Assembly (NCBI GenBank): GCA_947630175.1
Contig: CANRGJ010000007.1
Location: 1 to 64,000 of the forward strand
DNA length: 64,000 bases
Origin: an uncultured Ruminiclostridium sp.
GTDB taxonomy: Bacteria; Bacillota; Clostridia; Oscillospirales; Ruminococcaceae
Reading direction: 5' to 3'
Shown: one piece after another, positions 1 to 8,760 of the stretch
Position numbering within the stretch: position 1 is the stretch's first letter
Layout of the letters: each line of letters opens with the position of its first letter
Notes under the pieces: model-generated
Told to the model about the DNA's origin: nothing
Database searches by the model: none
Seen by the model: the letters and a program-made list of their open reading frames with translations, nothing else
Made by a program: the position numbers and the translations under genes

Positions 1-1464
1 CATATCGCAAAGCTGCCCCTCGGCGCGGCGGAGGAATTTGGCAGCGGAAAGCTGCGGAAGATCATCAACGAATCCTCGGCAGCGACGGAGACCTATCTGG
101 CCCACCAGCTTCCTGATAAGGCGGGAGCCATCGCCACGCCCTGCGGCCTGCTGCTCCTGCTTGTCGTTTTTGACTGGCGGCTGGGGCTTTTGAGCCTTGT
201 GCCGGTGGTGTTGGGTTTTGTTTTTATGACGGCCATGACCGGCGCACGGCTGGCGCAGAAGATGAAGGAGTATCAGGACGCGCTGGACAACATGGCGAAT
301 GAGGCTGTGGAGTATGTGCGGGGCGTACCGGTAGTCAAGACCTTCGGGCAGACGGTGTTCTCCTTCAAAAAATTCAAGGGTTCTATCGACAATTACGAAA
401 AGTGGGTCATCGCCTATACGAAAAGCCTGCGTCTGCCCATGATGTTTTATACCACCGCAATCAACGGTGTGTTTGCCGCATTGATCGCCGGGGCGTTCTG
501 GTTCACAAGCGGCGGTGTGACGGCTGCGTTTTTGACAAATTTGCTGTTCTACATCATCATCACGCCAGTGATTGCGCTGACCCTGACAAAAATCATGTTC
601 ATGGGCGAAAACGGTATCATCGTAGGCGATGCCCTTTCCCGTATCGACGGCGTACTGGCTCTTGCTCCGTTGTCCGAAACAAAGACACCGGTATCGCCCC
701 AGGACAACTCCGTGGAGCTGGAACATATCAAATTTAGCTATGACGGCAAAAACGAGGTGATCCACGACATATCCTTGCGGATCGAGCCGGGGCAGACCGT
801 GGCCTTTGTCGGCCCCTCCGGGGGCGGGAAGTCCACCCTGGCAAGCCTTGTCTCCCGTTTCTTTGACCCACAGGGAGGTTCGGTCAGGATCGGCAGCGTA
901 GACGTGCGGGACATTCCCAAAGGGGAGCTGATGGATACCGTTTCCTTTGTGTTCCAGAACAGCCGCCTGATCAAAGCGTCTATCCTCGACAATGTGCGGA
1001 TGGGAAAGCCAGACGCTTCTGAAAGCGAAGTTCTGGCGGCGCTGGAGGCGGCCCAGTGTGGGGACATCTTGGAGAAGCTGCCCCAGGGCATCCATACTGT
1101 GATCGGGAAGGACGGCGTGTATCTCTCCGGCGGGGAACAGCAGCGCATCGCCATTGCCCGCGCCATGCTGAAAAATGCGCCGGTCCTGATTTTGGACGAG
1201 GCTACGGCATTTGCCGACCCGGACAACGAAAACAAGGTGCAGGCGGCGCTGTCCGCGCTGGCCCGCGGCAAGACCGTCCTGCTGATCGCCCACCGGCTCT
1301 CCACGGTGGCGGGTGTAGACCGCATCTATGTTATCGAAGATGGCAGGATCGCGGAGGCAGGCACACGGAGCGAGTTGCTGGAACAGGATGGACTGTTTCG
1401 GAGAATGTGGAAGGAATATCAGACCTCCGCACAGTGGAAGGTCGCAAAGGAGGGAACCGTATGA
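1..1464 (+). CDS. ABC exporter half-transporter, 5' partial
   Basis: The reading frame is open from base 1, so the start lies outside the window. What remains is the second half of a type IV exporter membrane domain (hydrophobic segments encoded about 139-230 and 460-610) followed by a full nucleotide-binding domain: Walker A GPSGGGKST (about 814-840), signature LSGGEQQR (about 1126), Walker B VLILDEATAFAD (about 1183) and the H-loop IAHRLST. It overlaps the next gene by ATGA at 1461-1464, so the two very likely form a heterodimer. The pair resembles the IrtA/IrtB-YbtP/YbtQ group of half-transporters; a DtxR-type regulator follows, which fits metal or siderophore traffic, but the substrate is inference. 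Confidence 0.9.
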   Translation, partial: HIAKLPLGAAEEFGSGKLRKIINESSAATETYLAHQLPDKAGAIATPCGLLLLLVVFDWRLGLLSLVPVVLGFVFMTAMTGARLAQKMKEYQDALDNMANEAVEYVRGVPVVKTFGQTVFSFKKFKGSIDNYEKWVIAYTKSLRLPMMFYTTAINGVFAALIAGAFWFTSGGVTAAFLTNLLFYIIITPVIALTLTKIMFMGENGIIVGDALSRIDGVLALAPLSETKTPVSPQDNSVELEHIKFSYDGKNEVIHDISLRIEPGQTVAFVGPSGGGKSTLASLVSRFFDPQGGSVRIGSVDVRDIPKGELMDTVSFVFQNSRLIKASILDNVRMGKPDASESEVLAALEAAQCGDILEKLPQGIHTVIGKDGVYLSGGEQQRIAIARAMLKNAPVLILDEATAFADPDNENKVQAALSALARGKTVLLIAHRLSTVAGVDRIYVIEDGRIAEAGTRSELLEQDGLFRRMWKEYQTSAQWKVAKEGTV

Positions 1465-3197
1465 TCTCGATGCTGCAAAGAAAACTGGCGCTGTCCCGGC
1501 AGGGCGCTGTGGATCTGGTGAAGGGGTGCCTTGCCTGCGCCTTACAGAATATCGCCCTGATGCTACCGGTGATGCTTTTGTATCTGCTTGTAAAAGACCT
1601 TCTCGGTGATGGTATCAGCGGAAAGGCCATGTTTTATGGATTGGGCTGTGTGGTCTGCCTGCTGCTCATTTTCGGCGCAACGTATGTCCAGTATAATGCC
1701 ACCTATTTTGCCACCTATATCGAAAGCGGTGTCCGCCGGGTGACGCTGGCGGAGCGGCTAAGAAAGCTCCCTCTCTCGTTTTTCGGAAAGAAAGACCTGT
1801 CCGACCTGACGGGAACGCTGATGGCCGACTGCACCTATATGGAGACGGCGTTTTCTCACTTTATCCCGGAGCTGGTTGGTTCCTTCCTCTCCACCGCTCT
1901 TGTTGCGGTGGGCCTGTTCTGCTTCGACTGGCGGATGGCGTTGGCCGCCCTATGGGTGCTGCCGGTATCTTTCGCCGTGGTGCTGCTGTCGGCGGGCGTA
2001 CAGGATAAATTCTACGCGAAATCTTCCACGGCGAAGCTGGCCCTGGCGGACGGGATACAGGAGTTCATCGAGACTGTGCGGGATCTGAAATCCAACAACG
2101 CCGAGGATACCTACCTTATGGGCCTCGACCGGAAGATCGACGAGGTGGAGAAACGCTCTATCTTTACCGAATTGGGCGTGGGCGTGTTTGTTGTTTCGGC
2201 GAGCCTGATTCTGAAGCTGGGCATCGCCACAGTAGCCCTGGTGGGTTCCCTGCTGCTGGCGGGCGGCTCCCTTGACCTGATCACCTTTTTCGCGTTCCTT
2301 CTGTTGGTGTCGCGGCTGTATGACCCGCTCCAGGGTGCGCTGCAAAACCTCTCTGCGATCATCTCCTGCCGGGCGCAGATTGGGCGCATGAATGAGATTC
2401 TGGAACACCCGGTACAGGCCGGCGGCGACAAGCTGACGAATCACGGTTATGATATTACTTTTGATGGCGTGGGATTTTCCTACAACGACGGAGAAACTGT
2501 GCTGCGGGATGTGTCCTTTACCGCAAAACAGGGCGAAGTGACGGCTCTGGTGGGCCCTTCCGGTGGTGGTAAGACCACGGTATCCCGTCTGGCAGCGCGG
2601 TTCTGGGACATCGACAAGGGAAAAATCACTGTGGGCGGCATGGATGTGTCGCAGATCGACCCGGAGGCGCTGCTGGCCCTTTACTCCATCGTGTTTCAGG
2701 ATGTGACGCTCTTTGACAACACCGTCATGGAGAATATCCGCATCGGTAAAAAGGACGCCACGGACGAGGAAGTGCTGGCGGCGGCGCGGCTGGCCGGATG
2801 TGAGGACTTTGCCGAGAAGCTGCCGGAAAAATGGAACACCAACATCGGCGAGAACGGCTGCGAGCTGTCCGGCGGGGAACGCCAGCGCATTTCTATTGCC
2901 CGCGCTTTCCTGAAGGACGCGCCCATCATCCTGCTGGACGAGGCCACCGCCTCCCTGGATGTGGAGAATGAGACAAAGATCCAAGCGGCTCTGTCTCGCC
3001 TGATCCGAAACAAGACGGTGCTGGTCATTGCCCACCGTATGCGGACAGTGGCGGGCGCGGACAAGATCGTGGTGCTGTCTGACGGCAAAGTGGCCGAACA
3101 GGGTGCGCCGGATGCGCTCCTGAAACAAAACGGCCTCTATACCCGTATGGTGGAGCTGCAAACAGAAAGCGGAAATTGGGCGATTGGGAATATTTGA
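1461..3197 (+). CDS. ABC exporter half-transporter (partner)
   Basis: A 578-residue fused membrane/ATPase protein. The start ATG at 1461 overlaps the upstream stop (ATGA) and has AAAGGAGGG eight bases before it. The N-terminal half has about six hydrophobic segments; the C-terminal half has Walker A GPSGGGKTT, signature LSGGERQR, Walker B IILLDEATASLD and H-loop IAHRMRT, all canonical. Unlike many heterodimeric exporters, neither partner shows a degenerate catalytic Glu, so both ATP sites may hydrolyse. Inner-membrane export (or YbtPQ-like import) of a small metal-related ligand is suggested only by the DtxR-like gene downstream. A hairpin terminator follows directly. Confidence 0.93.
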   Translation: MISMLQRKLALSRQGAVDLVKGCLACALQNIALMLPVMLLYLLVKDLLGDGISGKAMFYGLGCVVCLLLIFGATYVQYNATYFATYIESGVRRVTLAERLRKLPLSFFGKKDLSDLTGTLMADCTYMETAFSHFIPELVGSFLSTALVAVGLFCFDWRMALAALWVLPVSFAVVLLSAGVQDKFYAKSSTAKLALADGIQEFIETVRDLKSNNAEDTYLMGLDRKIDEVEKRSIFTELGVGVFVVSASLILKLGIATVALVGSLLLAGGSLDLITFFAFLLLVSRLYDPLQGALQNLSAIISCRAQIGRMNEILEHPVQAGGDKLTNHGYDITFDGVGFSYNDGETVLRDVSFTAKQGEVTALVGPSGGGKTTVSRLAARFWDIDKGKITVGGMDVSQIDPEALLALYSIVFQDVTLFDNTVMENIRIGKKDATDEEVLAAARLAGCEDFAEKLPEKWNTNIGENGCELSGGERQRISIARAFLKDAPIILLDEATASLDVENETKIQAALSRLIRNKTVLVIAHRMRTVAGADKIVVLSDGKVAEQGAPDALLKQNGLYTRMVELQTESGNWAIGNI

Positions 3198-3213
3198 AAT
3201 AAGAAAGCCGGAG

Positions 3214-3248
3214 GCTGGCCGGCCTGAATCTATGGCCGGTCAGCTTTT
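3214..3248 (+). terminator. Rho-independent terminator after ABC pair
   Basis: Eleven-base-pair G+C-rich stem (GCTGGCCGGCC with GGCCGGTCAGC, one G-U pair), nine-base loop, then TTTTAA. It ends the ABC operon and separates it from the regulator gene. Confidence 0.75.
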
Positions 3249-3295
3249 AATAAGAGGTACAGTATCAAATGCGAGAAACTGCAAGGAGACCAGTA

Positions 3296-3673
3296 ATGAA
3301 AATTCATGCGTCGGGCGAGGACTATTTGGAGGCCGTGCTGGTGCTGAAAAAACAAAAAGGCTATGTACGCTCTGTTGACCTTGCCCGGCACATGGGGTTT
3401 TCAAAGCCGAGTATCAGCCATGCGGTCAAAACGCTCAAACACGGAGGCTTTTTGACCATGAGTGATGATGGACAGCTTGATCTGACGGATGCCGGATTGG
3501 AAGTGGCGGACAGGATTTATGAACGGCACAGGCTTTTGTCTGCCGGCCTTGTGAAGCTGGGTGTTGACCCTGTGCAGGCAGAACAAGACGCCTGCCGGAT
3601 AGAACACGTTATCAGTGATGAGAGCTTTGAAAAATTAAAACCAATATTACATGAACATGGCAAGGCAAGATAA
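3296..3673 (+). CDS. DtxR/MntR-family metal-dependent transcriptional regulator
   Basis: A 125-residue protein. ATG at 3296 is preceded by AAGGAG with seven bases of spacing; an in-frame ATG at 3269 lacks such a site. Residues 1-60 form the winged helix of the DtxR family (EDYLEAVL, then GFSKPSISHAVK recognition helix, KHGGFL wing), and residues 65-120 form the dimerisation/metal-binding domain (ERHRLL, EQDACRIEHVIS, with Cys, Glu and His in the usual ligand positions). The SH3-like third domain is absent, as in MntR. The family represses or activates metal transport genes when bound to Fe2+ or Mn2+; the adjacent ABC pair is the obvious target by position. Confidence 0.88.
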   Translation: MKIHASGEDYLEAVLVLKKQKGYVRSVDLARHMGFSKPSISHAVKTLKHGGFLTMSDDGQLDLTDAGLEVADRIYERHRLLSAGLVKLGVDPVQAEQDACRIEHVISDESFEKLKPILHEHGKAR

Positions 3674-3702
3674 ATACATCTTGCTTCGTGCAGTGATGAG
3701 TG

Positions 3703-3738
3703 TGGGCCAGTCTGCCTTGTGCGGATTGGTCCATTTTT
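3703..3738 (+). terminator. Rho-independent terminator after dtxR-like gene
   Basis: Thirteen-pair stem (TGGGCCAGTCTGC with GCGGATTGGTCCA, three G-U pairs), loop CTTGT, then TTTTT. From here to 3913 there is only a leader region with two AGGAGG-like sites and no convincing gene. Confidence 0.7.
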
Positions 3739-3913
3739 GACTTAGAGAGGAGGTACACAACAGTGGGAAACAGCTTTTAACATACGTCAACCCATAAATT
3801 ATTTTGAAAATCTTTTTGAAACCTTTCCGGTTTTAGGTTCCGAAATGTGTTCTGGTATTACGAGGAGGTGAAAAACCAGCCACGCTCAAATCTGCATGAA
3901 GGGAGGAAGTGTT

Positions 3914-4348
3914 ATGCCATCTCCTTCCCATGAAGAACGCATTTGCGCTATGTTCGATTCATTTGTGAAGACCGTTGCGCGCAACTGCGTCAGAAATCTA
4001 CAGAGAGACGAGGCGAACCGGAGCCGGCATATTGCGGACGAGCCGGTAGAATATTTGCTTGAACTGTTAGGCCGCGAGGACGACTATCTATCCGATTCTT
4101 ATGTGCTTTATGTGGATGGATATCCCTGCGTGGTGGAGAGCGAAACTTTATATAAAGCACTTCAATCCCTGCCGGACAAGCAGCGGAAGGTCCTGCTGTT
4201 GGACTTCTGGCGTGATCGCTCCGATAAGGAAATCGCGAGAGAAATGGAGGTAACGCCGCGCACTGTCTATAACATGAGGCAGCGCGCATACAAAGCGATC
4301 AGAGATTTTTATGAACGGGAACGCTTATACCCACGGACTGAATTATGA
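3914..4348 (+). CDS. Sigma-70 family RNA polymerase sigma factor, element-encoded
   Basis: A 144-residue protein. ATG at 3914 is preferred over the in-frame ATG at 3896 because GGGAGG sits seven bases before it. The C-terminal half carries a region-4 helix-turn-helix: LPDKQRKVLLLDFWRDRSDK, then EIAREMEVTPRTVYNMRQRA. The N-terminal half lacks a clear region 2, so promoter melting would need a partner or it acts as a region-4-only regulator. Such proteins open the gene cluster of Tn916-like and phage-like elements; the HTH gene that follows overlaps it by 38 bases. Confidence 0.85.
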   Translation: MPSPSHEERICAMFDSFVKTVARNCVRNLQRDEANRSRHIADEPVEYLLELLGREDDYLSDSYVLYVDGYPCVVESETLYKALQSLPDKQRKVLLLDFWRDRSDKEIAREMEVTPRTVYNMRQRAYKAIRDFYERERLYPRTEL

Positions 4349-4553
4349 CCTAATCAACAGAGCCGTCCATGGCGATCATGAAGCGCTGGAAGAAATCCTG
4401 CTCATATATGAACCTTTTATCAATGCACTTGTGAGTGTTGACATACCCAGACCGGATGGCAGGACGCAGCGGGAAGTCAACGAGGACTGGAAGTCGCAGG
4501 TTCAGATGCGGATCGTGGACGCGATACAGACCAAATGGAGGGAACTGATATGA
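4311..4553 (+). CDS. Helix-turn-helix domain protein of mobile elements (sigma partner)
   Basis: An 80-residue protein with HGDHEALEEILLIYEPFINAL near the N-terminus, a pattern like sigma region 2 or the HTH_16 proteins paired with small sigma factors in conjugative transposons. The start ATG lies inside the end of the sigma gene and the stop overlaps the next start (ATGA, 4550-4553), so the three are translationally coupled. A split sigma factor (region 4 upstream, region-2-like here) is a reasonable inference. Confidence 0.75.
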   Translation: MNGNAYTHGLNYDLINRAVHGDHEALEEILLIYEPFINALVSVDIPRPDGRTQREVNEDWKSQVQMRIVDAIQTKWRELI

Positions 4554-5362
4554 CCTTATTGCCAGACCTGTTTTCCTTTGCCTATGTTCCAAGCTGGTAC
4601 TGTCAGCTTGATGAACTGGCGGAACTGGCTCTGCCGGAACCATGGCGGTTCCGGGAACCTATGTACTCAACAAAAAACCGAGATACTCCCATATTAGAAC
4701 GATACATTCATGCCATTTTCAGGAAGCAAGCCATTGATTATAACGAGGAACACGATCCGGTAAGAGCGGCAGCATTTTTTCATGTTGAGAATGAATACGC
4801 CTGCTTCCATACCGGCCTGTATACCAAACGGTACAAACCGATTTATGCGTGCTTTGACCGTAACAAGCGGCAGGCGAGTATGCTGGATTGGTATTTCCAG
4901 GGCTTTGCGGACGAGATCTCACCCTGGCTGAAATACATAAGCCCTCTTCCGAAAAAGCCCAGCTACTATATGACGCAGTATGGCGTCAACTACAACCCGG
5001 AGTGGCCGATACGGGTAAACATAGACCACATTTTAGGCGACGAGGAGAATGTCTCCCGTCTGCCGCCTGCGATCCGTGAAGCGCGAAACCTGCCCCTGCT
5101 ACTTGAAACGGCAGTAGAACTGGCGCGGCGGAAAGCGGTTGTAGAACCGAGCATTGTGGTGCCGCAGGGCTACCAGGGACGGGTGCAGTATCTTCTGCCG
5201 ATCTGTCTGACGGACATGGAGAAACCCGACCTTGCTATGACCCTCACCATTATGGACGGGTACTATTTGGGTAACACCTGTCTCACCCTGGAGATGGCTT
5301 ACCTGAATGCGCGCCTGCTGGCAAGGCCGGCAGCACCGTGGCTGACGGAACTTGTCATGTAG
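4550..5362 (+). CDS. DUF3825 domain protein
   Basis: A 270-residue protein starting at the ATGA overlap, with GGAGG eight bases before ATG. The central segment AAAFFHVENEYACFHTGL, followed by KRYKPIYACFDRNK, matches the DUF3825 family as I remember it, found next to small sigma genes in phage-like elements. No signal peptide or membrane segment is visible. Function is unknown; the domain has been seen beside nucleic-acid-binding domains, so an RNA- or DNA-related role is possible. Confidence 0.75.
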   Translation: MTLLPDLFSFAYVPSWYCQLDELAELALPEPWRFREPMYSTKNRDTPILERYIHAIFRKQAIDYNEEHDPVRAAAFFHVENEYACFHTGLYTKRYKPIYACFDRNKRQASMLDWYFQGFADEISPWLKYISPLPKKPSYYMTQYGVNYNPEWPIRVNIDHILGDEENVSRLPPAIREARNLPLLLETAVELARRKAVVEPSIVVPQGYQGRVQYLLPICLTDMEKPDLAMTLTIMDGYYLGNTCLTLEMAYLNARLLARPAAPWLTELVM

Positions 5363-5434
5363 GCGCAGATCATAGCGGGTCCATATACTCCTCCCGTGCC
5401 GGACAGCGGCGGGACAGAAAGGGGCGTATATGGT

Positions 5435-5638
5435 ATGCGCAGAAAAAAGGAGGAACAGACCAATGGGCTAAAAGATAAACGGCATCCAATCCTCTGCCCC
5501 GTGTGCGGACGGCGGATCATGGATGCGTCATGGAGTACCAGAACGCAGTTGATTACCCCGACAAAGAACCGGTATCCCGATTATTATATAAAGTGCGGGC
5601 ACTGCGGTGCGGAAATCGGGGTAATTAAAACTGAATAA
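5435..5638 (+). CDS. Small zinc-ribbon protein
   Basis: A 67-residue protein with two CxxC knuckles, CPVCGRR and CGHCGAE, spaced about 35 residues apart, giving a four-Cys zinc ribbon. The first in-frame Met after a purine-rich AAAGGGG is at 5435; the earlier in-frame ATG at 5396 encodes a tail that does not look conserved. Likely a DNA- or RNA-binding accessory protein of the element. Confidence 0.65.
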   Translation: MRRKKEEQTNGLKDKRHPILCPVCGRRIMDASWSTRTQLITPTKNRYPDYYIKCGHCGAEIGVIKTE

Positions 5639-5719
5639 AACACTTGATCCGCTCCGAGCCTTCGGGCCGGGAGCTGACCGGGGCGTCACGGCAATACGAC
5701 AATCCCATAAGGAATGTAT

Positions 5720-5773
5720 ATGGGACAGGGAAACGGATGGCTAAACCGGGACAAGGATCACTCGTTTGTCTGA
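5720..5773 (+). CDS. Possible 17-residue peptide
   Basis: ATG at 5720 follows AAGGA with a six-base gap and reads 17 codons to TGA. It lies in the 320-base gap between the zinc-ribbon gene and the second sigma gene. There is no other evidence that it is translated. Confidence 0.25.
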   Translation: MGQGNGWLNRDKDHSFV

Positions 5774-5859
5774 GCATGATGCACGGTGGGGAGATTTCAT
5801 TCTGAGAAAACGCGGCCAAACCACCATGATACCATCTGAAACATGATGGAGACGACATT

Positions 5860-5907
5860 GAGCCTGGCAAGCGGCACTTTGTGCTGCTTGTCAGGCTCTT
5901 TTTTTGT
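5860..5907 (+). terminator. Strong hairpin followed by seven T
   Basis: GAGCCTGGCAAGCGGCAC pairs with GTGCTGCTTGTCAGGCTC over 18 positions with wobbles and a three-base loop, then TTTTTTT. A Rho-independent terminator or attenuator 50 bases ahead of the next sigma gene. Confidence 0.75.
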
Positions 5908-5957
5908 CTCCGGCGGTCGAAGCGCCGCCTGCCGGACTCCGAAAGGAGAACGGCAAC

Positions 5958-6350
5958 ATGAAGATCAAGTATGAATTTGTAAACGGAGAAGTTTCGGAAA
6001 TCGAGGTGGAGGACAGCCTGGGTGAACTGCTGGTAGAGATGGACCGGCAGGAATACAACATCAACCACAAGGAAACGAGGCGCCACGTCCTCCTTTCCGC
6101 CGTCGATCCGGCGGAACGCTACCTGGCAGCGGAGGAAGATCTGCTCCAGGACTTGATCGACGAGGAGGACCATGAAAGGCTGATGGCGGCGATTGCCAAG
6201 CTGCAGCCCCAGCAGAGGGAACTTCTTTATCGGGTGTACTGGAACGGTGAAAAGCAGAAGGATATCGCCGCAGAGGACGGCGTATCCGAAAGGGCCATCA
6301 CAGGAAGGATGAAAAAAATCTATGCGTCCTTGAAAAAGTTTATGGAATAG
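5958..6350 (+). CDS. Second small sigma-70-like factor
   Basis: A 130-residue protein; ATG at 5958 has AAAGGAG upstream, whereas earlier in-frame starts lie within the terminator hairpin. The C-terminal 55 residues are a region-4 helix-turn-helix: LQPQQRELLYRVYWNGEKQK, then DIAAEDGVSERAITGRMKKI. The N-terminus (residues 1-45) is acidic and is the type found in ArpU/phage late-activator-like proteins. It probably controls transcription of the replication genes downstream. Confidence 0.8.
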   Translation: MKIKYEFVNGEVSEIEVEDSLGELLVEMDRQEYNINHKETRRHVLLSAVDPAERYLAAEEDLLQDLIDEEDHERLMAAIAKLQPQQRELLYRVYWNGEKQKDIAAEDGVSERAITGRMKKIYASLKKFME

Positions 6351-6429
6351 GGGGTTCAGTTTTTCTCCCGGCGTGGCCTATAGGTGAGAGACAAGAAAAA
6401 AACCGCCTCTTAGAAAGGACGGTCACGAG

Positions 6430-6624
6430 ATGAAACACACATTGCAGATCAGCGTCTCCAGAAAACCGACCTCGGACGGGATCGTAAGCTGCCGCCATGT
6501 CTCAGTAAGGGAGCGTTTCCTGCGCTTTCTTTTAGGTGACAAACGCAGCCTTACCATCATTGTTCCGGGCAACAGCGTCCGTGAGGTTGATATTTGTGAG
6601 ACGCAGGAAGGGGGCGGCTCATGA
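6430..6624 (+). CDS. Small conserved element protein
   Basis: A 64-residue basic protein (MKHTLQISVSR... RERFLRFLLGD ...) with GAAAGGA about ten bases before ATG. The segment LTIIVPGNSVREVDI is predicted beta-rich. I do not recognise a named family, but it sits at the head of the DUF2800 gene set, with its stop overlapping the next start (ATGA at 6621). Confidence 0.65.
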   Translation: MKHTLQISVSRKPTSDGIVSCRHVSVRERFLRFLLGDKRSLTIIVPGNSVREVDICETQEGGGS

Positions 6625-6959
6625 GCAGGATGGGAGAACTGGCAGCGGTTTTGGAAGAACTGAAACGCTGCGGGGAGATCCTTATCGGCGTTTCTGAGTC
6701 GCTGACGGAACTCTTCAGCGGCAACCGGGAGGAAGAAACACAATCGGAGGAACGACCGGCAGAAACGGCGGCGGTCAAGAAACCGCCCGGGGAGAAACCG
6801 CTCACCCTGGAGTCTGTTCGTATGGTGCTGGCGGAGAAGTCGCGCAGCGGACACACTGCGGAGGTCAGAACCCTCCTGCAGAAGCACGGCGCGGATAAGC
6901 TGTCGGAGATCGATCCGGCAGAATACCCGGCGCTTCTTGCGGAAGTGGAGGCGCTGTGA
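6621..6959 (+). CDS. Conserved phage/ICE protein upstream of DUF2800
   Basis: A 112-residue acidic protein. Residues 1-35 are a helical segment (ELAAVLEELKRCGEILIGV), then a Glu/Pro-rich linker, then LTLESVRMVLAEKSRSGHTA with EVRTLLQKHGADKLSEIDP, a small helical domain often annotated as rRNA-biogenesis-like (rrp5) in such elements. Start is coupled by ATGA to the preceding gene and the stop is coupled by TGATG to DUF2800. A role in recombination or as a clamp for the DUF2800/2815 pair is a guess. Confidence 0.7.
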   Translation: MSRMGELAAVLEELKRCGEILIGVSESLTELFSGNREEETQSEERPAETAAVKKPPGEKPLTLESVRMVLAEKSRSGHTAEVRTLLQKHGADKLSEIDPAEYPALLAEVEAL

Positions 6960-8098
6960 TGGGAAAGCACGCTTTATTATCCGCGTCCTCCAGCCACCGA
7001 TGGATCGTCTGCCCGCCGTCCGCCAGGCTCAGTGAACAGTTTGAGGACAAGGGCAGTGAATACGCGCAGGAAGGGACGGACGCACACGCACTCTGTGAGT
7101 ACAAGCTGCGCCGCGCACTCGGCATGGATGCCAAAGACCCAACAGAGGATCTGTCTTTCTACAACGAGGAGATGGAACAGTGCGCGGAGGAGTATGCCTC
7201 GTATGTCATGGAGCTTTTGGGCGAGGTCAAGGAATGCTGCAAAGACCCGGTGGTGCTGGTCGAACAGAGACTGGACTATTCCCGTTTCGTGGAGTCCGGC
7301 TTTGGTACCGGGGACTGCGTCATCATCGCGGACGGGACGCTGTATGTCATCGACTATAAGCACGGAAAAGGCGTGGAGGTATCCGCCCTGTCAAATCCGC
7401 AGATGATGTGCTACGCCCTCGGCGCACTGGAACTGTTCGACGGCATCTACGACATCGACTCCGTGTGCATGACGATCTATCAGCCGCGCCGGGAGAACAT
7501 CAGCGTTTGCACGCTGGGCAAGGATGAACTCTATGCCTGGGCGGAGAATGTCCTTTCCCCTGCCGCAAAACTGGCTTATGCGGGAGAGGGCGAATTCTGC
7601 GCCGGTGAACACTGCCGCTTCTGCAAGGCAAAGGCGGTGTGCCGGAAACGGGCGGAATACAATCTGGAGCTTGCCCGTTATGACTTCGCGGTGCCCGACA
7701 CGCTGGAAACGGCGGAGATCGCGGCGGTTTTAGACCGTGCCGACGACTTGGCGGCATGGGTGACGGACGTGAAGGAATACGCGCTCCAGCAGGCGCTAAA
7801 CGGAACGGAGTATCCCGGCTACAAGGTGGTGGAGGGACGCTCCAATCGAAGGTACATCAGCGAGGACGCTGTGGCGGCGACCGTAACCAAAGCAGGATAC
7901 GACCCGTATGCGCATAAGGTCCTCGGCCTTACCGAGATGCAGAAGATGCTGGGCAAAAAGAGGTTCGATGAACTGCTGGGCGCTCTGGTGGAGAAACCGC
8001 AGGGTAAGCCCACGCTTGCGCCGGTAAGCGACAAGCGGCCCGTGTACCGGCCGGCAGACCCGGTGGAATCGGCAAAACAGGATTTCAATGAAAAATAG
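6959..8098 (+). CDS. DUF2800 protein (PD-(D/E)XK-like, Cas4/AddB-type nuclease fold)
   Basis: A 379-residue protein beginning ATG at 6959, coupled to the upstream stop. It shows the DUF2800 hallmarks: ASSSHRWIVCPPSARLSE at the N-terminus, DYKHGKGVEV (the nuclease-type D...K strand near residue 125), and a Cys cluster CAGEHCRFCKAKAVCRKRAEY near residues 217-240 that resembles the Fe-S Cys of Cas4/AddB nucleases. Known context is phage recombination, paired with DUF2815 as a probable nuclease and ssDNA-annealing or -binding protein. Both are present here in the expected order. Confidence 0.9.
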   Translation: MGKHALLSASSSHRWIVCPPSARLSEQFEDKGSEYAQEGTDAHALCEYKLRRALGMDAKDPTEDLSFYNEEMEQCAEEYASYVMELLGEVKECCKDPVVLVEQRLDYSRFVESGFGTGDCVIIADGTLYVIDYKHGKGVEVSALSNPQMMCYALGALELFDGIYDIDSVCMTIYQPRRENISVCTLGKDELYAWAENVLSPAAKLAYAGEGEFCAGEHCRFCKAKAVCRKRAEYNLELARYDFAVPDTLETAEIAAVLDRADDLAAWVTDVKEYALQQALNGTEYPGYKVVEGRSNRRYISEDAVAATVTKAGYDPYAHKVLGLTEMQKMLGKKRFDELLGALVEKPQGKPTLAPVSDKRPVYRPADPVESAKQDFNEK

Positions 8099-8110
8099 GA
8101 GGAAAACAGT

Positions 8111-8692
8111 ATGGCAAACAAAGAGAACAATCCCATGAAGGTCATTACCGGCCCCAATACCCGGTGGAGCTACTGCAATGCATGGGAACCGAAAGCGATC
8201 AATGGAGGCACGCCGAAATACAGCGTCAGCCTCATCATCCCCAAGTCGGACAAGGCGACCATCGCCAAGATTAAGGCAGCGATCCAGGCGGCCTACAAGG
8301 AGGGCGAGGCAAAACTCAAGGGCAGCGGCAGGAGTGTTCCCCCGCTGGCCGCTCTGAAGACCCCGCTGCGGGACGGAGACGCGGAGAGGCCGGACGATCC
8401 CGCCTACGCAAACGCTTACTTCGTCAACGCCAACAGCACAACCGCTCCCGGCATCGTGGATGCGGACCGCCGGGAGATCATCGACCGCTCCGAGGTGTAC
8501 AGCGGCGTATACGGCAGGGCGAGCATCAACTTCTATGCCTTCAACAGCAATGGAAATAAGGGGATCGCCTGCGGATTGAACAACCTGCAGAAGATCCGCG
8601 ATGGGGAGCCGCTGGGCGGAAAGTCCCGCGCGGAGGACGATTTTGCGGAGGATTACGAGGACGGCTACACGGACGAGGACTTCCTGTCCTGA
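8111..8692 (+). CDS. DUF2815 protein (ssDNA-binding-like)
   Basis: A 193-residue protein with AGGAGG-like AGGAGGAAAAC before the ATG. The features MKVITGPNTRWSYCNAWEP, PKYSVSLIIPKSDK, VYSGVYGRASINFYAFN and GIACGLNNLQKI, with a very acidic C-terminus (EDDFAEDYEDGYTDEDF), define DUF2815, an OB-fold ssDNA-binding-like family. The acidic tail is like that of bacterial SSB proteins and probably recruits replication partners. It lies 12 bases after DUF2800 and before the polymerase. Confidence 0.9.
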   Translation: MANKENNPMKVITGPNTRWSYCNAWEPKAINGGTPKYSVSLIIPKSDKATIAKIKAAIQAAYKEGEAKLKGSGRSVPPLAALKTPLRDGDAERPDDPAYANAYFVNANSTTAPGIVDADRREIIDRSEVYSGVYGRASINFYAFNSNGNKGIACGLNNLQKIRDGEPLGGKSRAEDDFAEDYEDGYTDEDFLS

Positions 8693-8760
8693 TCATGATA
8701 CCACGAAGGGTGGCGGAGAAGTCTCCACCGCCCTTGCGGTGGTGAAAGGACGGTGATTTT

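Noticed and set aside
1950-3161. 403-residue open frame on the minus strand
   Set aside because: It is fully antisense to a well conserved ABC ATPase and reflects G+C-rich codon use; no domain is seen in it.
3763-3780. GTG-started five-codon leader peptide after AGGAGG
   Set aside because: It has a good ribosome binding site but no stem typical of attenuation and is too short to support as a gene.
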